From Methanocorpusculum sp. (GTDB taxonomy: Archaea > Halobacteriota > Methanomicrobia > Methanomicrobiales > Methanocorpusculaceae), in contig DALTVX010000006.1 of assembly GCA_029987395.1 (NCBI GenBank), positions 1 to 24,249 of the forward strand: 24,249 nucleotides of DNA. Reading direction: 5' to 3'. The position numbers and the translations under genes were made by a program. The notes beneath the pieces are model-generated. The model made no database searches. It had not been told where the DNA came from and worked only from the letters and a program-made list of their open reading frames with translations. Shown here piece by piece: positions 14,443 to 22,792 of the stretch. Positions within the stretch are counted from its first letter, which is position 1; each line of letters begins with the position of its first letter.

Positions 14443-15743
14443 CAGACACAGACATCTTTGGAAAAAAGGCTCCGATCCTTATCAGAAACGTCAGCCTCAA
14501 CGGAAAAATACAGGAGATCTATCTTGACGGCACAGGTCTCGTCGGTCAGGTCGCCGACCGGATCGTCGATCACGACGCCGAGTTCATCATAGACGGAGAC
14601 GGAGCGACCGCTCTACCCGGCATGATAAATATGCACACCCACTCCCCCATGGGCCTCCTTCGCGGATACGCCGACGACATGCAGCTCTTCGAATGGCTGT
14701 CCACCAAGATCTGGCCGACAGAGGCGCACCTCACCGAGGACGACATATACTGGGGAGCAAAGCTCGCCTGCTTAGAGATGATCCGAACAGGGACCACCAC
14801 CTTCAACGACATGTACTTTAAGATGGAGTCGGTCGGTCGTGCCGTTGTTGAGTCCGGGATCCGTGGGTGTCTTTCCTACTGTATGATCGACGGCGGGGAT
14901 CATGAAAAGTTCGAGTCCGAGGCACGCGTTATGGTGTCTACGGTGAAAAACCTCAAAAATATGGACTGCTCTCGCGTGATGCCGGGTGTTTCACCCCACG
15001 CGGTCTATACCGTCTCGAAGGAAGGTATGATTTGGTGTGCGGAGCTTGCAAAAAAGGAAAACATCCCTCTGCATGTTCACCTTTCTGAGACTGAGCAGGA
15101 GGTCACTGATTGTGTGGCCGCTCACGGTATGAGACCGCCGGCATGGCTGGATGCATGCGGTGTGCTCTCTGAAAAGTGTATCGCGGCTCACTGCTGCTGG
15201 CTGGATGCGGGCGATATTGCGCTTCTTGCAAAAAGAGGCGTGACCGCCGTCCATAATCCGGTCAGCAACATGAAACTTGCCGGCAATCGTGCTCTCCCGT
15301 ATCCGGAGATGAAGGCGGCGGGTGTGAACGTGGCTCTTGGGACCGACGGGGCATCCTCGAACAATGCTCTTGATATGTTTTGCGAGATGAAAACCGCGGC
15401 TCTCCTTCAGAAATTCTTCTGGAACGATCCAACGGTCATGCCGGCCGCCGATGCGCTCAAGATCGCGTCCGCGAACGGAGCAAAGGCTCTAGGTCTGAAT
15501 GCAGGTGTGATCGCACCCGGCCGCCTGGCGGATCTTGTCCTCATTGGAAGAAACCCGCTCAATGTTCCTGCCTTCAATACGGATTCCAACGCCGTTTATG
15601 CGACAAGCGGCCTTGCTGTTTCGACGACGATCTGCGATGGTGTCATCCTGATGCATGACGGCGCGATTCCGTCCGCAGAGGAGATCATGAAAAAGGCGGG
15701 AGATGTCGCCTCTGATCTTGTCAGAAGAGCGACCTTATCATAA
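14439..15743 (+). CDS. dadD: 5'-deoxyadenosine / SAH / MTA deaminase (DadD/MtaD family)
   Basis: The 434-residue amidohydrolase has the complete metal site: HTH at 66-68, HVHLSE at 212-217, AAHC at 249-252 and GTDG at 301-304. It is homologous to Methanocaldococcus jannaschii MJ1541 (DadD), which deaminates 5'-deoxyadenosine, S-adenosylhomocysteine and methylthioadenosine. These are by-products of radical-SAM and methyltransferase reactions, plentiful in methanogens. The start overlaps the phosphorylase stop (ATGA), so both are made together and likely act in order: deamination, then phosphorolysis to hypoxanthine. A hairpin/T-run terminator follows. Family is certain; the main physiological substrate is not. 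Confidence 0.9.
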   Translation: MTDTDIFGKKAPILIRNVSLNGKIQEIYLDGTGLVGQVADRIVDHDAEFIIDGDGATALPGMINMHTHSPMGLLRGYADDMQLFEWLSTKIWPTEAHLTEDDIYWGAKLACLEMIRTGTTTFNDMYFKMESVGRAVVESGIRGCLSYCMIDGGDHEKFESEARVMVSTVKNLKNMDCSRVMPGVSPHAVYTVSKEGMIWCAELAKKENIPLHVHLSETEQEVTDCVAAHGMRPPAWLDACGVLSEKCIAAHCCWLDAGDIALLAKRGVTAVHNPVSNMKLAGNRALPYPEMKAAGVNVALGTDGASSNNALDMFCEMKTAALLQKFFWNDPTVMPAADALKIASANGAKALGLNAGVIAPGRLADLVLIGRNPLNVPAFNTDSNAVYATSGLAVSTTICDGVILMHDGAIPSAEEIMKKAGDVASDLVRRATLS

Positions 15744-15771
15744 TCTCTTTTTTAGGGTTTTTTTCCAAAAT

Positions 15772-15816
15772 CAGAACCACCAGAGACTTTTTTTCCTGAT
15801 CTGGTGTTCTGTTTTT
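15772..15816 (+). terminator. Terminator after dadD
   Basis: CAGAACCACCAG (15772-15783) pairs with CTGGTGTTCTG (15801-15811) with one bulged base, and TTTTT follows. Additional T-runs lie just upstream (15747-15753, 15757-15764). The structure and T tracts agree. Confidence 0.6.
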
Positions 15817-15850
15817 AGGAGCATTTATAACATATCACAATAGTTAGCTA

Positions 15851-15860
15851 TTTATATTTA
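15851..15860 (+). promoter_or_regulatory. TATA box of the NifX-like/ferredoxin-ATPase operon
   Basis: TTTATATTTA ends 22 bases before ATG 15883, so transcription should start at that codon. This supports 15883 rather than the in-frame ATG at 15868, which would fall upstream of the predicted transcript start. Confidence 0.55.
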
Positions 15861-15882
15861 CGCGCTTATGTGTACTATAGTT

Positions 15883-16611
15883 ATGACACAGAACACCAAA
15901 AAAATAGCCATTGCGCAAGACGGGAGCCTTGTTTCCCAGCACTTTGGCCACTGTATGAGCTATGCATTGTTCAACTTTGCAGATGGTAAAATGACCCGAC
16001 TTCCTGATCTGAAAAGTCCAGCTCACGAACCCGGATTACTCCCGCGACTCCTTGCTGCTGAAGGTGTGAACATTGTCATCGCCGGTGGAATGGGCCCGAA
16101 AGCCATCGATCTCTTCGATGCAAACGGCATTGAAGTCATTCTTGGCGCATCCGGAGATCTCGGCCTTGTAGCAGAAGCTTTTGCAAAGGGCACCCTTCTC
16201 ACTGGTTCAAGCACCTGCTCCCACGATGATCAGGTGTGTGCTGGAGAAGAACACGCCGAACACGAACACCCTGCCCATGTCGTCTGTATCAGCTCGACCG
16301 GCCCCACACTCGACGCTCCGGCATCCATGAAATTTGGCCGTGCCCCGTACTTCGCTGTGTTCAACCTCTCCACGAACAAGTCTACCATATTCCAAAATCC
16401 CTTTACCGATGGAGAAAGCGGCGTTGGTCCCAAGGTAGTCCAGCTTCTTGCAGCAAACGGCGCTTCGGTCCTTCTTACGGGAAAGAGCGGCGTGAATGCA
16501 AGTGCGGCTTTGAAAGCCGGCGGCATCGAGGTATATGAGATCAACGAGCCTATCACAGTCGCTGAAGCTTTGAAGAAGTATCTCGCCCACGAACTTTCGC
16601 CCCTCCTCTAA
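15883..16611 (+). CDS. Protein with two NifX-like (dinitrogenase FeMo-cofactor-type) domains
   Basis: The 242-residue protein holds two COG1433-like domains in a row. Domain 1 (about 7-108) has SQHFGHC (18-24) and GGMGPKAIDLF (68-78). Domain 2 (about 138-238) has the matching FGRAPYFAVF (151-160), GVGPKVVQLL (180-189) and LLTGKSGVNAS (197-207). Family members bind Fe-S or FeMo precursor clusters; outside nitrogen fixers their job is poorly known. The linker at 110-135 is rich in Cys and His (CSHDDQVCAG, HAEHEHPAH, C135), a likely metal site. Domain 2 lacks the histidines of the HFGHC motif. It stands 3 bases before the first of two ferredoxin-ATPases. Domain calls are good; the role is unknown. 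Confidence 0.85.
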   Translation: MTQNTKKIAIAQDGSLVSQHFGHCMSYALFNFADGKMTRLPDLKSPAHEPGLLPRLLAAEGVNIVIAGGMGPKAIDLFDANGIEVILGASGDLGLVAEAFAKGTLLTGSSTCSHDDQVCAGEEHAEHEHPAHVVCISSTGPTLDAPASMKFGRAPYFAVFNLSTNKSTIFQNPFTDGESGVGPKVVQLLAANGASVLLTGKSGVNASAALKAGGIEVYEINEPITVAEALKKYLAHELSPLL

Positions 16612-16614
16612 ATC

Positions 16615-17460
16615 ATGAAGATCGTCATCGCAAGCGGTAAAGGCGGGACGGGAAAGACGATGATCGCTGCGAACATGGCGTATACCCTGTCGCAAAACGA
16701 ACACGTCTCTCTTGTCGACTGTGATGCGGAAGAACCAGATCTCCATCTGTACTTCCAAGGCACATCTGAATCGGTCCCGGTGAAAACCAGGACCCCCGTG
16801 ATCGATCAAGCGCTCTGCAACCTCTGCGGAAAATGCGGAGAATTCTGCATGTACGGCGCCCTCACGGTTCTTAAAGACCGTGTTCTTTTCTTTTCACAGA
16901 TGTGCCACGCCTGTGGAGGATGTACGATCGTGTGCCCACAGTTTGCCATATCTGAAGAAGATCATACCATCGGATCGGTGGAGATACGAACGATTTCGGA
17001 TAATCTCACCCTTTACAGCGGTATCATGGAACCAGGTCAGGTCCTTGCTCCTCATATCATTCATGCAGCAAAGGAACAGGCAGCTCCCGGCCTCACTATA
17101 TTAGATGCAGCTCCGGGCGTTGGCTGTCCAGTGATCGAAGCATTGGATGGTGCGGATTTTATTTTGCTCGTGACCGAACCCACACCGTTTGGTGTTTCCA
17201 ACCTTTCTCAGATGGTCGAACTTATTCGCATGCTCAAGATCCCTGCGGCAGTGATCATCAACCGAAGTTTCGGTGATGATGAGATCGTTCATACATTCTG
17301 CAAGTCTGCCGATCTGCCGGTATGGTTGACCATTCCATTTTCACGGGACTTTGCCAAAGTGCAGAACTCGGGTGGTCTGATTGCTCGAGAGTTTCCAGAA
17401 TGGGAGAAAAAATTTATCGATCTGCATGCTCAGATCAAGGGTCAGTGTGATCAGTCATGA
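16615..17460 (+). CDS. MinD-superfamily P-loop ATPase with inserted ferredoxin domain (COG1149), copy 1
   Basis: The 281-residue protein starts with a deviant Walker A SGKGGTGKT (7-15), as in MinD, Mrp and NifH. Between the P-loop half and the rest lie two [4Fe-4S] motifs, C68-C71-C74-C78 and C97-C100-C103-C107. The later DAAPGVGCPVIEALDGAD matches the Walker B/switch area of this family. Proteins of this type are thought to couple ATP hydrolysis to handling of electrons or Fe-S clusters, but no reaction is established. It overlaps copy 2 by 4 bases (ATGA) and follows the NifX-like gene by 3 bases, so all three form one operon and probably one complex. Confidence 0.9.
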   Translation: MKIVIASGKGGTGKTMIAANMAYTLSQNEHVSLVDCDAEEPDLHLYFQGTSESVPVKTRTPVIDQALCNLCGKCGEFCMYGALTVLKDRVLFFSQMCHACGGCTIVCPQFAISEEDHTIGSVEIRTISDNLTLYSGIMEPGQVLAPHIIHAAKEQAAPGLTILDAAPGVGCPVIEALDGADFILLVTEPTPFGVSNLSQMVELIRMLKIPAAVIINRSFGDDEIVHTFCKSADLPVWLTIPFSRDFAKVQNSGGLIAREFPEWEKKFIDLHAQIKGQCDQS

Positions 17461-18311
17461 AAATAGCTGTTGTTAGTGGAAAAGGCGGGACAGGAAAAAC
17501 CACCGTCTCTGCTGCTCTTGCAGATCTTTGTGACGGCCCCCTGATCCTTGCGGATTGCGATGTGGACGCGGCCAATTTTGCGCTTGTGTTTCCTGCAAAG
17601 GACATAAAGACGATCCCGCATTCCGGACGCGATATCGCCAGCGTCGATGAAAAACTTTGTATCGGTTGTGGAGATTGTGAGGAGGTCTGCCGTTTTTCTG
17701 CGATCCATGTCAAAGAATGGACGGCTGAGGTCGATCTTCTCGGATGCGAAGGATGCGCCACCTGTACACTTGTTTGTCCTGTGGATGCACTCAAGCTGAT
17801 CAAGATCACCTCTGGTGAGATCTTCATGGGAACAACGGAAAAGGGACCTCTTGTTTGGGCAAGACTTCTCCCCGGTTCCGGGAATTCCGGTCGAATGGTC
17901 CATGAAGTAAAACGCCGTGCCCTGACCACTGAGCTAAAAGCTCCTGCCATCATCGACGGTCCGCCGGGTATCGGTTGTCCGTTGATCGCTACTGTTGGCG
18001 GTATGGATGCTATTCTCATGGTCACCGAACCCGGTATTTCTGCAGTCCACGATCTCAAACGTCTTGTTCAGGTATGCAAAGGTATGCATCTTCGGATGTT
18101 TACTGTAATCAACCGGTTTGATCTTTCTCCAGAACTGGAGCAGGAGATCGAGGTCTTTTGCAAAGCAGAAGGCATCCCGATCGTCGGCAAGATCCCGTTC
18201 GATAAAAGCGTCGTGACCGCAGTATCGGCATGCATGCCGGTGACCCGTATCGAGTGCCCGGCAACGGATGCACTGCGCTTGATGAAGGACACATTGTTCA
18301 GCCAACTCTGA
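17457..18311 (+). CDS. MinD-superfamily P-loop ATPase with inserted ferredoxin domain (COG1149), copy 2
   Basis: This 284-residue protein has the same layout as its neighbour: SGKGGTGKT at 7-15, then cysteines at 68, 71, 74, 78 and 97, 100, 103, 107, exactly the same positions. DGPPGIGCPLIATVGGMD is the Walker B/switch segment. The identical cysteine spacing indicates ancient duplication, and MinD-like ATPases dimerise, so the two copies may form a heterodimer. The start is coupled to copy 1 (ATGA). The stop is followed by 161 bases without a clear hairpin before the next gene. Confidence 0.9.
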   Translation: MKIAVVSGKGGTGKTTVSAALADLCDGPLILADCDVDAANFALVFPAKDIKTIPHSGRDIASVDEKLCIGCGDCEEVCRFSAIHVKEWTAEVDLLGCEGCATCTLVCPVDALKLIKITSGEIFMGTTEKGPLVWARLLPGSGNSGRMVHEVKRRALTTELKAPAIIDGPPGIGCPLIATVGGMDAILMVTEPGISAVHDLKRLVQVCKGMHLRMFTVINRFDLSPELEQEIEVFCKAEGIPIVGKIPFDKSVVTAVSACMPVTRIECPATDALRLMKDTLFSQL

Positions 18312-18472
18312 TCGGCCCTGATCTTTGAGATGCACACCAGCTTTCATTCAGTCCTACCCTCTCATATCTATCACCCCCGCATACTTTTTTAGATCTTTTC
18401 AGTTCCTTTTATGTTGTGTGAGTGACAACACCTCATCACGATCATTTTCGTCCATGACTGGTGGATTTCTCC

Positions 18473-19402
18473 ATGAATATAATCAATGCATCAGGCCCCG
18501 TCAGTGAAACCCGCACCGCTCCTTTTCTGATCATCCTTGCTGCGATACTCTGGGGGACGATCGGTATATTCACCAGAGAGCTCTTGGCTTTTGGGTTCAA
18601 TCCGATCCAGATAACGGGTGCACGGTGTGCGGTCACCGCGGTTTGTATGGTGGGGTCCCTGCTGCTCATAGACAAAGAAAAGTTAAAGATCGATCCAAAA
18701 GATGTCTGGATGTTCATTGGCACCGGACTTCTCAGTATCGTATTTTTTAATATCTGCTACTTCACCTCCATCCAATATCTGACACTTTCTGTGGCATCGG
18801 TTCTGCTGTACACTGCGCCTTTTTTTGTGATGCTGATGTCGCTATTTTTATTTCATGAGAAAATGACCGTACAAAAAGGCCTGGCTCTTGTTTTAGCATT
18901 TGGCGGCTGCGTTCTGACCGCAGGTATCATTGGCGGGGATATTGGAACGATCAGCACAGTCGGTATCCTCATCGGGCTTGGATCAGGATTCGGCTATGCG
19001 TTGTATACGATATTTGGACGCGTGGCTCTAAAAAAATATCACCCTCTCACGATCACGACATATACCTTCGCCGTGGCGGCAATAGGGATCCTGCCTTTTT
19101 GCAATGTTCATGAGATGATCGGGCTTTCCGTGGAAATCCCCGAAGTTTTCCCCTATATCCTGATTTTGGGAATAGTATGTACGGTCCTTCCGTATTTCCT
19201 GTACACCAAAGGCCTCAAGCATGTGGAGGCGGGAAAAGCATCAGTTATGACGTTTGTTGAGCCGATGGTCGCGACACTTATCGGGATATTCCTTTTCAAT
19301 GAACAAATGACTCTGTTAAATATAACCGGCGTCGCTTTGATTTTTGCAGCGATTGTTTTATTGAACAGAAGATACCGGTCTTTACCTTCCGCCGCCTCCT
19401 GA
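18473..19402 (+). CDS. EamA/DMT-superfamily transporter
   Basis: The 309-residue membrane protein has the ten-helix, two-repeat layout of EamA/RhaT exporters. The first repeat starts LAAILWGTIGIFTREL and the second is marked by GFGYALYTIFGRVALKKY and the closing FVEPMVATLIGIFLFNEQMT, a typical EamA end. The substrate cannot be predicted; members export amino acids or other metabolites. I chose ATG 18473 because GGTGG (18460-18464) is a good ribosome site eight bases away. The GTG at 18461 overlaps that site. It is not clearly in an operon with its neighbours. Confidence 0.88.
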   Translation: MNIINASGPVSETRTAPFLIILAAILWGTIGIFTRELLAFGFNPIQITGARCAVTAVCMVGSLLLIDKEKLKIDPKDVWMFIGTGLLSIVFFNICYFTSIQYLTLSVASVLLYTAPFFVMLMSLFLFHEKMTVQKGLALVLAFGGCVLTAGIIGGDIGTISTVGILIGLGSGFGYALYTIFGRVALKKYHPLTITTYTFAVAAIGILPFCNVHEMIGLSVEIPEVFPYILILGIVCTVLPYFLYTKGLKHVEAGKASVMTFVEPMVATLIGIFLFNEQMTLLNITGVALIFAAIVLLNRRYRSLPSAAS

Positions 19403-19526
19403 TTTTTGCAGGTATCCCCGACTGAAATGCCAACGCATACCTGCTTTTTATGAAAAATTTCGGACGATTTGGGTTTAGTTGTTTAAAAAAAATCTAAGCT
19501 TGATCTGGCCTCTATATCAAAATATA

Positions 19527-19639
19527 CTCAAAAAAGTGGGACGAATTTTAAATTCATGGACATAGGCGGCTTAAATTTTTGATTGAGGGGCATACTGGTA
19601 GAAAAATCAAAATTCGCCTTTAAAATGAGCTTTTTTGAG
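19527..19639. repeat. Nested inverted repeats before the betaine transporter operon
   Basis: CTCAAAAAAG (19527-19536) is exactly complementary to CTTTTTTGAG (19630-19639). Inside, GGCGGCTTAAATTTTTGATT (19565-19584) can pair imperfectly with AAAAATCAAAATTCGCC (19602-19618). The region has no ORF and could be a folded RNA, a degenerate palindromic element or a regulatory site. The AT-rich composition raises the chance of coincidence. Confidence 0.45.
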
Positions 19640-19678
19640 AATGCGTCATTATAACAACGATTAAAGATAAATACTAAG

Positions 19679-20920
19679 TTGGAGTGTTTCATTATAGTTG
19701 AAATAGTATGTGGCGGGGAACCGCCTACATCGGGGTCGATCGTTCAGGTATGCGGTTTGACAAAGGTCTTCGGTCATGATCCAGAAAAAACGCTGGCGCT
19801 TCATCGATCCGGCCGCTCAAAAAAAGAAGTGCACGAGGAAACTGGGGCGACAATCGCTCTCAATAATGTCTCTTTTGAGGTGATGCGTGGGGAAACTTTT
19901 GTTTTGATGGGTCTTTCCGGAAGCGGTAAATCAACACTTCTGCGTTGTATCAATCGGCTCATCGATCCGACCAGCGGGGAGATCATTATTGACGGTGAGG
20001 ATATCGTCGGTATGGACCGTCAGGAGCTTTTACTTCTTCGCAGAAAAAAACTCGGCATGATCTTCCAGAATTTTGCACTTCTTCCGCAGAGAAATATTCT
20101 CGATAATGTTGCATTCGGTCTTGAGATCATGGGTATTTCGAAGGTTGACCGCAACAAGCGTGCTGAGTCTGTACTGGAGATGGTTGGTCTTGGCGGCTAT
20201 GGAGCAAGTATGCCGTCAGAGCTTTCAGGCGGTATGAAGCAGCGTGTAGGCCTTGCCCGGGCGCTCACCAGCGATCCTGATATCTTATTAATGGACGAGG
20301 CGTTCAGTGCTCTTGATCCGCTGATCCGCCGGGATATGCAGGATGAACTCCTGGAACTTCAGGAGCGGCTCGGCAAGACGATCATCTTCGTGACCCATGA
20401 TCTGGATGAAGCGCTGAAGCTCGGCGATCGTATCGCTTTGATGAAAGACGGGGAGATCGTACAGATCGGCACACCTGAAGAGATCCTGGCAAACCCAGAG
20501 AACGCGTATGTCGAAAAATTCGTTGCCGATGTTGACTTGACAAAAGTCCTCTCGGCAAAGGATGTCATGCGTCGCCCAAAGCAGGTAGCTCAGGATAATG
20601 CCGGTCCGCGGGTCGCTCTCCATTTGATGAAAGATCCTGATACCTCGATGATCTTTGTGATAGGCCGTAACAGAAAACTCCTGGGTCTCGTGACCTTGGA
20701 GGATACCTTTGATGCCGTCAAGACAGGAAAGACCCTTTTGGATATTCTGAAAACAGATATCCCGATCGTAGATCCTGATACATCGCTTTCCGACATCATC
20801 TCACTGAGAGTCGAGAGTCAATATCCCTTGGCGGTCGTGGACGAGAACGGCAGATTACGTGGAGTTATCTCCAAAACATCCATCTTGGCTGCTCTTGCCC
20901 GCAAAGGAGGTGAGCAATAA
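19679..20920 (+). CDS. proV: Glycine betaine/proline-type ABC transporter ATPase with CBS domains
   Basis: The 413-residue ATPase has the OpuAA/ProV layout: the family insert FGHDPEKTLALHRSGRSKKE (31-50), Walker A GLSGSGKST (78-86), signature LSGGM (182-186) and Walker B ILLMDEAFSALD (202-213). A C-terminal tandem CBS region (about 290-405, with VMRRP and GVISKTSIL) in relatives senses ionic strength. It powers osmoprotectant uptake with the next two genes. The start is uncertain: there is no in-frame ATG or GTG near the N-terminus. TTG 19679 follows a TATA-like CATTATAAC at the leaderless distance. ATT 19691 lies 7 bases after GGAG. TTG 19757 would remove conserved residues. Confidence 0.92.
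   Translation: MECFIIVEIVCGGEPPTSGSIVQVCGLTKVFGHDPEKTLALHRSGRSKKEVHEETGATIALNNVSFEVMRGETFVLMGLSGSGKSTLLRCINRLIDPTSGEIIIDGEDIVGMDRQELLLLRRKKLGMIFQNFALLPQRNILDNVAFGLEIMGISKVDRNKRAESVLEMVGLGGYGASMPSELSGGMKQRVGLARALTSDPDILLMDEAFSALDPLIRRDMQDELLELQERLGKTIIFVTHDLDEALKLGDRIALMKDGEIVQIGTPEEILANPENAYVEKFVADVDLTKVLSAKDVMRRPKQVAQDNAGPRVALHLMKDPDTSMIFVIGRNRKLLGLVTLEDTFDAVKTGKTLLDILKTDIPIVDPDTSLSDIISLRVESQYPLAVVDENGRLRGVISKTSILAALARKGGEQ
20904..20913 (+). promoter_or_regulatory. Strong Shine-Dalgarno of proW
   Basis: AAAGGAGGTG is complementary to the archaeal 16S 3' end and lies 6 bases before ATG 20920, inside the last codons of proV. It is the strongest ribosome site in the window. Together with the TAATG overlap it shows coupled translation. 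Confidence 0.8.
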
Positions 20921-21762
20921 TGGAACTGCCTAAAATCCCAATAGGCGATTTCGTTGAGGCGATCGTAGAATGGATCGAGATGTACTTCTCATGGCTTCTT
21001 GATGCGGTCAGCGGAGGTCTCCGTGTTATTGTGAACGGATGCGAGGATATACTTCTCGCCATACCCGCTCCTGTTTTGATTGTCCTTACAGGCGTTATCG
21101 TCTGGCTCGTTTCGCGTCATGATATCAAAATGACGATCCTTACGATGATCGGTCTTTTGCTGATATGGGATCTTGGTCTCTGGGAGCTTTCGATGCTCAC
21201 CGTTGTCCTTGTTCTCATCGCAACCGTTATCGCGCTTGCTCTTTCGCTACCCATCGGTATCGCGGCTGCGAGAAGCGATACACTGCATATGCTCCTTCGC
21301 CCGTTTCTGGACTTTATGCAGACGATGCCCTCGTTTGTCTATCTGATCCCTGCGGTGATCTTCTTTGGTCTTGGCAGCGTTCCCGGTATCATTGCGACCG
21401 TGATCTTTGCGATGCCGCCGGCACTCCGCCTCACGACGCTTGGTATCCGACAGGTCCCGATTGAATTGATCGAAGTAGCTGACGCGTTTGGGGCGACCCC
21501 GAGACAGAAACTCTTGAAGGTTCAGCTTCCGGTCGCACTTCCGACGATAATGGCAGGGGTCAACCAGTGTATCATGCTTGCTCTTTCAATGACTGTGATC
21601 GCTTCTATGATCGGGGCCGGCGGACTTGGCTATCAGGTCCTTGTGGGTATCCAGCGTGTGGATATCGGTATGGGATTCGAGGCAGGACTTGCCATCGTTA
21701 TCCTTGCGATCATCTTTGACCGCATCACCCAGAACCTTGTGCCGAAGTTCGAGATAAAGTGA
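20920..21762 (+). CDS. proW: Glycine betaine/proline-type ABC transporter permease
   Basis: The 280-residue membrane protein matches OpuAB/ProW. The ABC permease signature is in EVADAFGATPRQKLLKVQLP (about 186-205), with MQTMPSFVYLIPAVIFFGLG upstream. Helices begin near residue 45, after an amphipathic N-terminal segment typical of the family. ATG 20920 overlaps the proV stop by one base and has a near-perfect ribosome site. It forms the channel for osmolyte uptake with the ATPase before it and the lipoprotein after it. Confidence 0.94.
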   Translation: MELPKIPIGDFVEAIVEWIEMYFSWLLDAVSGGLRVIVNGCEDILLAIPAPVLIVLTGVIVWLVSRHDIKMTILTMIGLLLIWDLGLWELSMLTVVLVLIATVIALALSLPIGIAAARSDTLHMLLRPFLDFMQTMPSFVYLIPAVIFFGLGSVPGIIATVIFAMPPALRLTTLGIRQVPIELIEVADAFGATPRQKLLKVQLPVALPTIMAGVNQCIMLALSMTVIASMIGAGGLGYQVLVGIQRVDIGMGFEAGLAIVILAIIFDRITQNLVPKFEIK

Positions 21763-21890
21763 AGCAGATCTTCGCGGTCCATCTCAACAAATATGAAACC
21801 CTAAAAAATTCAGATAAAGGAGACAGAGTGCTGTGCACGATCACTCCTTCTCTGCGTATTTCCGTACCAATTCTATGGGCGGCTAAATCT

Positions 21891-22775
21891 ATGGTAAAAA
21901 TCATGATCAAAAAGAAAACAACAATTATTTTAATTACCGGGCTTCTCTTGATGCTCGTTCTATTCACCGCTGGGTGCACGACCCAGTCATCAGAATCCGC
22001 AAAAGAGATCAGCATCGGCTATGTCACATGGGACTGCGCTATATCCAGCTCTAATGTGATGAAACAGGTGTTCGAAAAAGCTGGATATGACGTCGAGCTG
22101 GTCGCAGTCGACGCAGGTCCGCTGTATCAGGCACTTGCCGATGGCGATGTCGATTTTACAACGACCGCATGGCTGCCGTATACGCATGAAAGTTACTGGG
22201 ACACCTATGGTGACCGGATCGAGTACGTTCATGAAAACATCAAAGGCGCAGCACGCATCGGCCTTGTTGTCCCTTCATACGTAACGATCGATTCGATCGA
22301 TGAGCTTGGCAGTGTCGCTGACAAGTTCGACGGCAAGATCATTGGTATCGAGCCTGGAGCAGGTATCACCATCAGAACTGAGCAGGCGATCGGTGAATAC
22401 GGCCTTCCATTAACGCTTGTCACCAGCAGCAGTGCTGGTATGGCAGCAGAACTCGCCTCCAATGTTAAAAAGGGGGACTGGATCGTTGTGACCGGATGGT
22501 CTCCTCACTGGAAGTTCAGCCGGTATGATCTCAAGTATCTTGAGGATCCAAAAGGTGTCTATGGCGGCGCTGAGGATATCGTAACTCTTGCACGAAGCGG
22601 TCTTAAGGCCGATGATCCGAATGCATATGGTATCCTGAACCGATTTGAATGGACCATAGCGGATATCACGTCAGTGATGAATGCGATCGAGGGTGGAATG
22701 TCTGAGAAAGATGCTGCAAAGGCATGGGTCAATGCAAATCCTGATACTGTAGCATACTGGATCGGCACGGCCTGA
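21891..22775 (+). CDS. proX: Glycine betaine/proline-type ABC transporter substrate-binding lipoprotein
   Basis: This OpuAC/ProX-type binding protein has a lipoprotein signal (hydrophobic ILITGLLLMLVLFTAGC, lipobox TAGC), so it is membrane-anchored and faces outward. The mature domain contains GWSPHWKFSRYDLKYLEDPK, the classic segment with ligand-gripping aromatic residues, and TTAWLPYTHESYW. With ATG 21891 it has 294 residues. Other starts are ATG 21903 and GTG 21828. The last has an excellent AAGGAGA ribosome site (21817-21823) but would give an unusually long region before the hydrophobic core. The 128-base gap after proW contains that site. A ten-T run follows the stop. Confidence 0.91.
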   Translation: MVKIMIKKKTTIILITGLLLMLVLFTAGCTTQSSESAKEISIGYVTWDCAISSSNVMKQVFEKAGYDVELVAVDAGPLYQALADGDVDFTTTAWLPYTHESYWDTYGDRIEYVHENIKGAARIGLVVPSYVTIDSIDELGSVADKFDGKIIGIEPGAGITIRTEQAIGEYGLPLTLVTSSSAGMAAELASNVKKGDWIVVTGWSPHWKFSRYDLKYLEDPKGVYGGAEDIVTLARSGLKADDPNAYGILNRFEWTIADITSVMNAIEGGMSEKDAAKAWVNANPDTVAYWIGTA

Positions 22776-22782
22776 TCCTCTC

Positions 22783-22792
22783 TTTTTTTTTT
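22783..22792 (+). terminator. T-run terminator of the betaine transporter operon
   Basis: Ten consecutive T residues begin 8 bases after the proX stop; no strong hairpin precedes them. This is a likely archaeal U-rich terminator. Confidence 0.5.

Noticed and set aside
16615..18311. NifH or chlorophyllide/F430 reductase (CfbC-type) genes
   Set aside because: The inserted eight-cysteine ferredoxin segment and lack of NifH-type cluster ligands place these in the MinD/COG1149 group.
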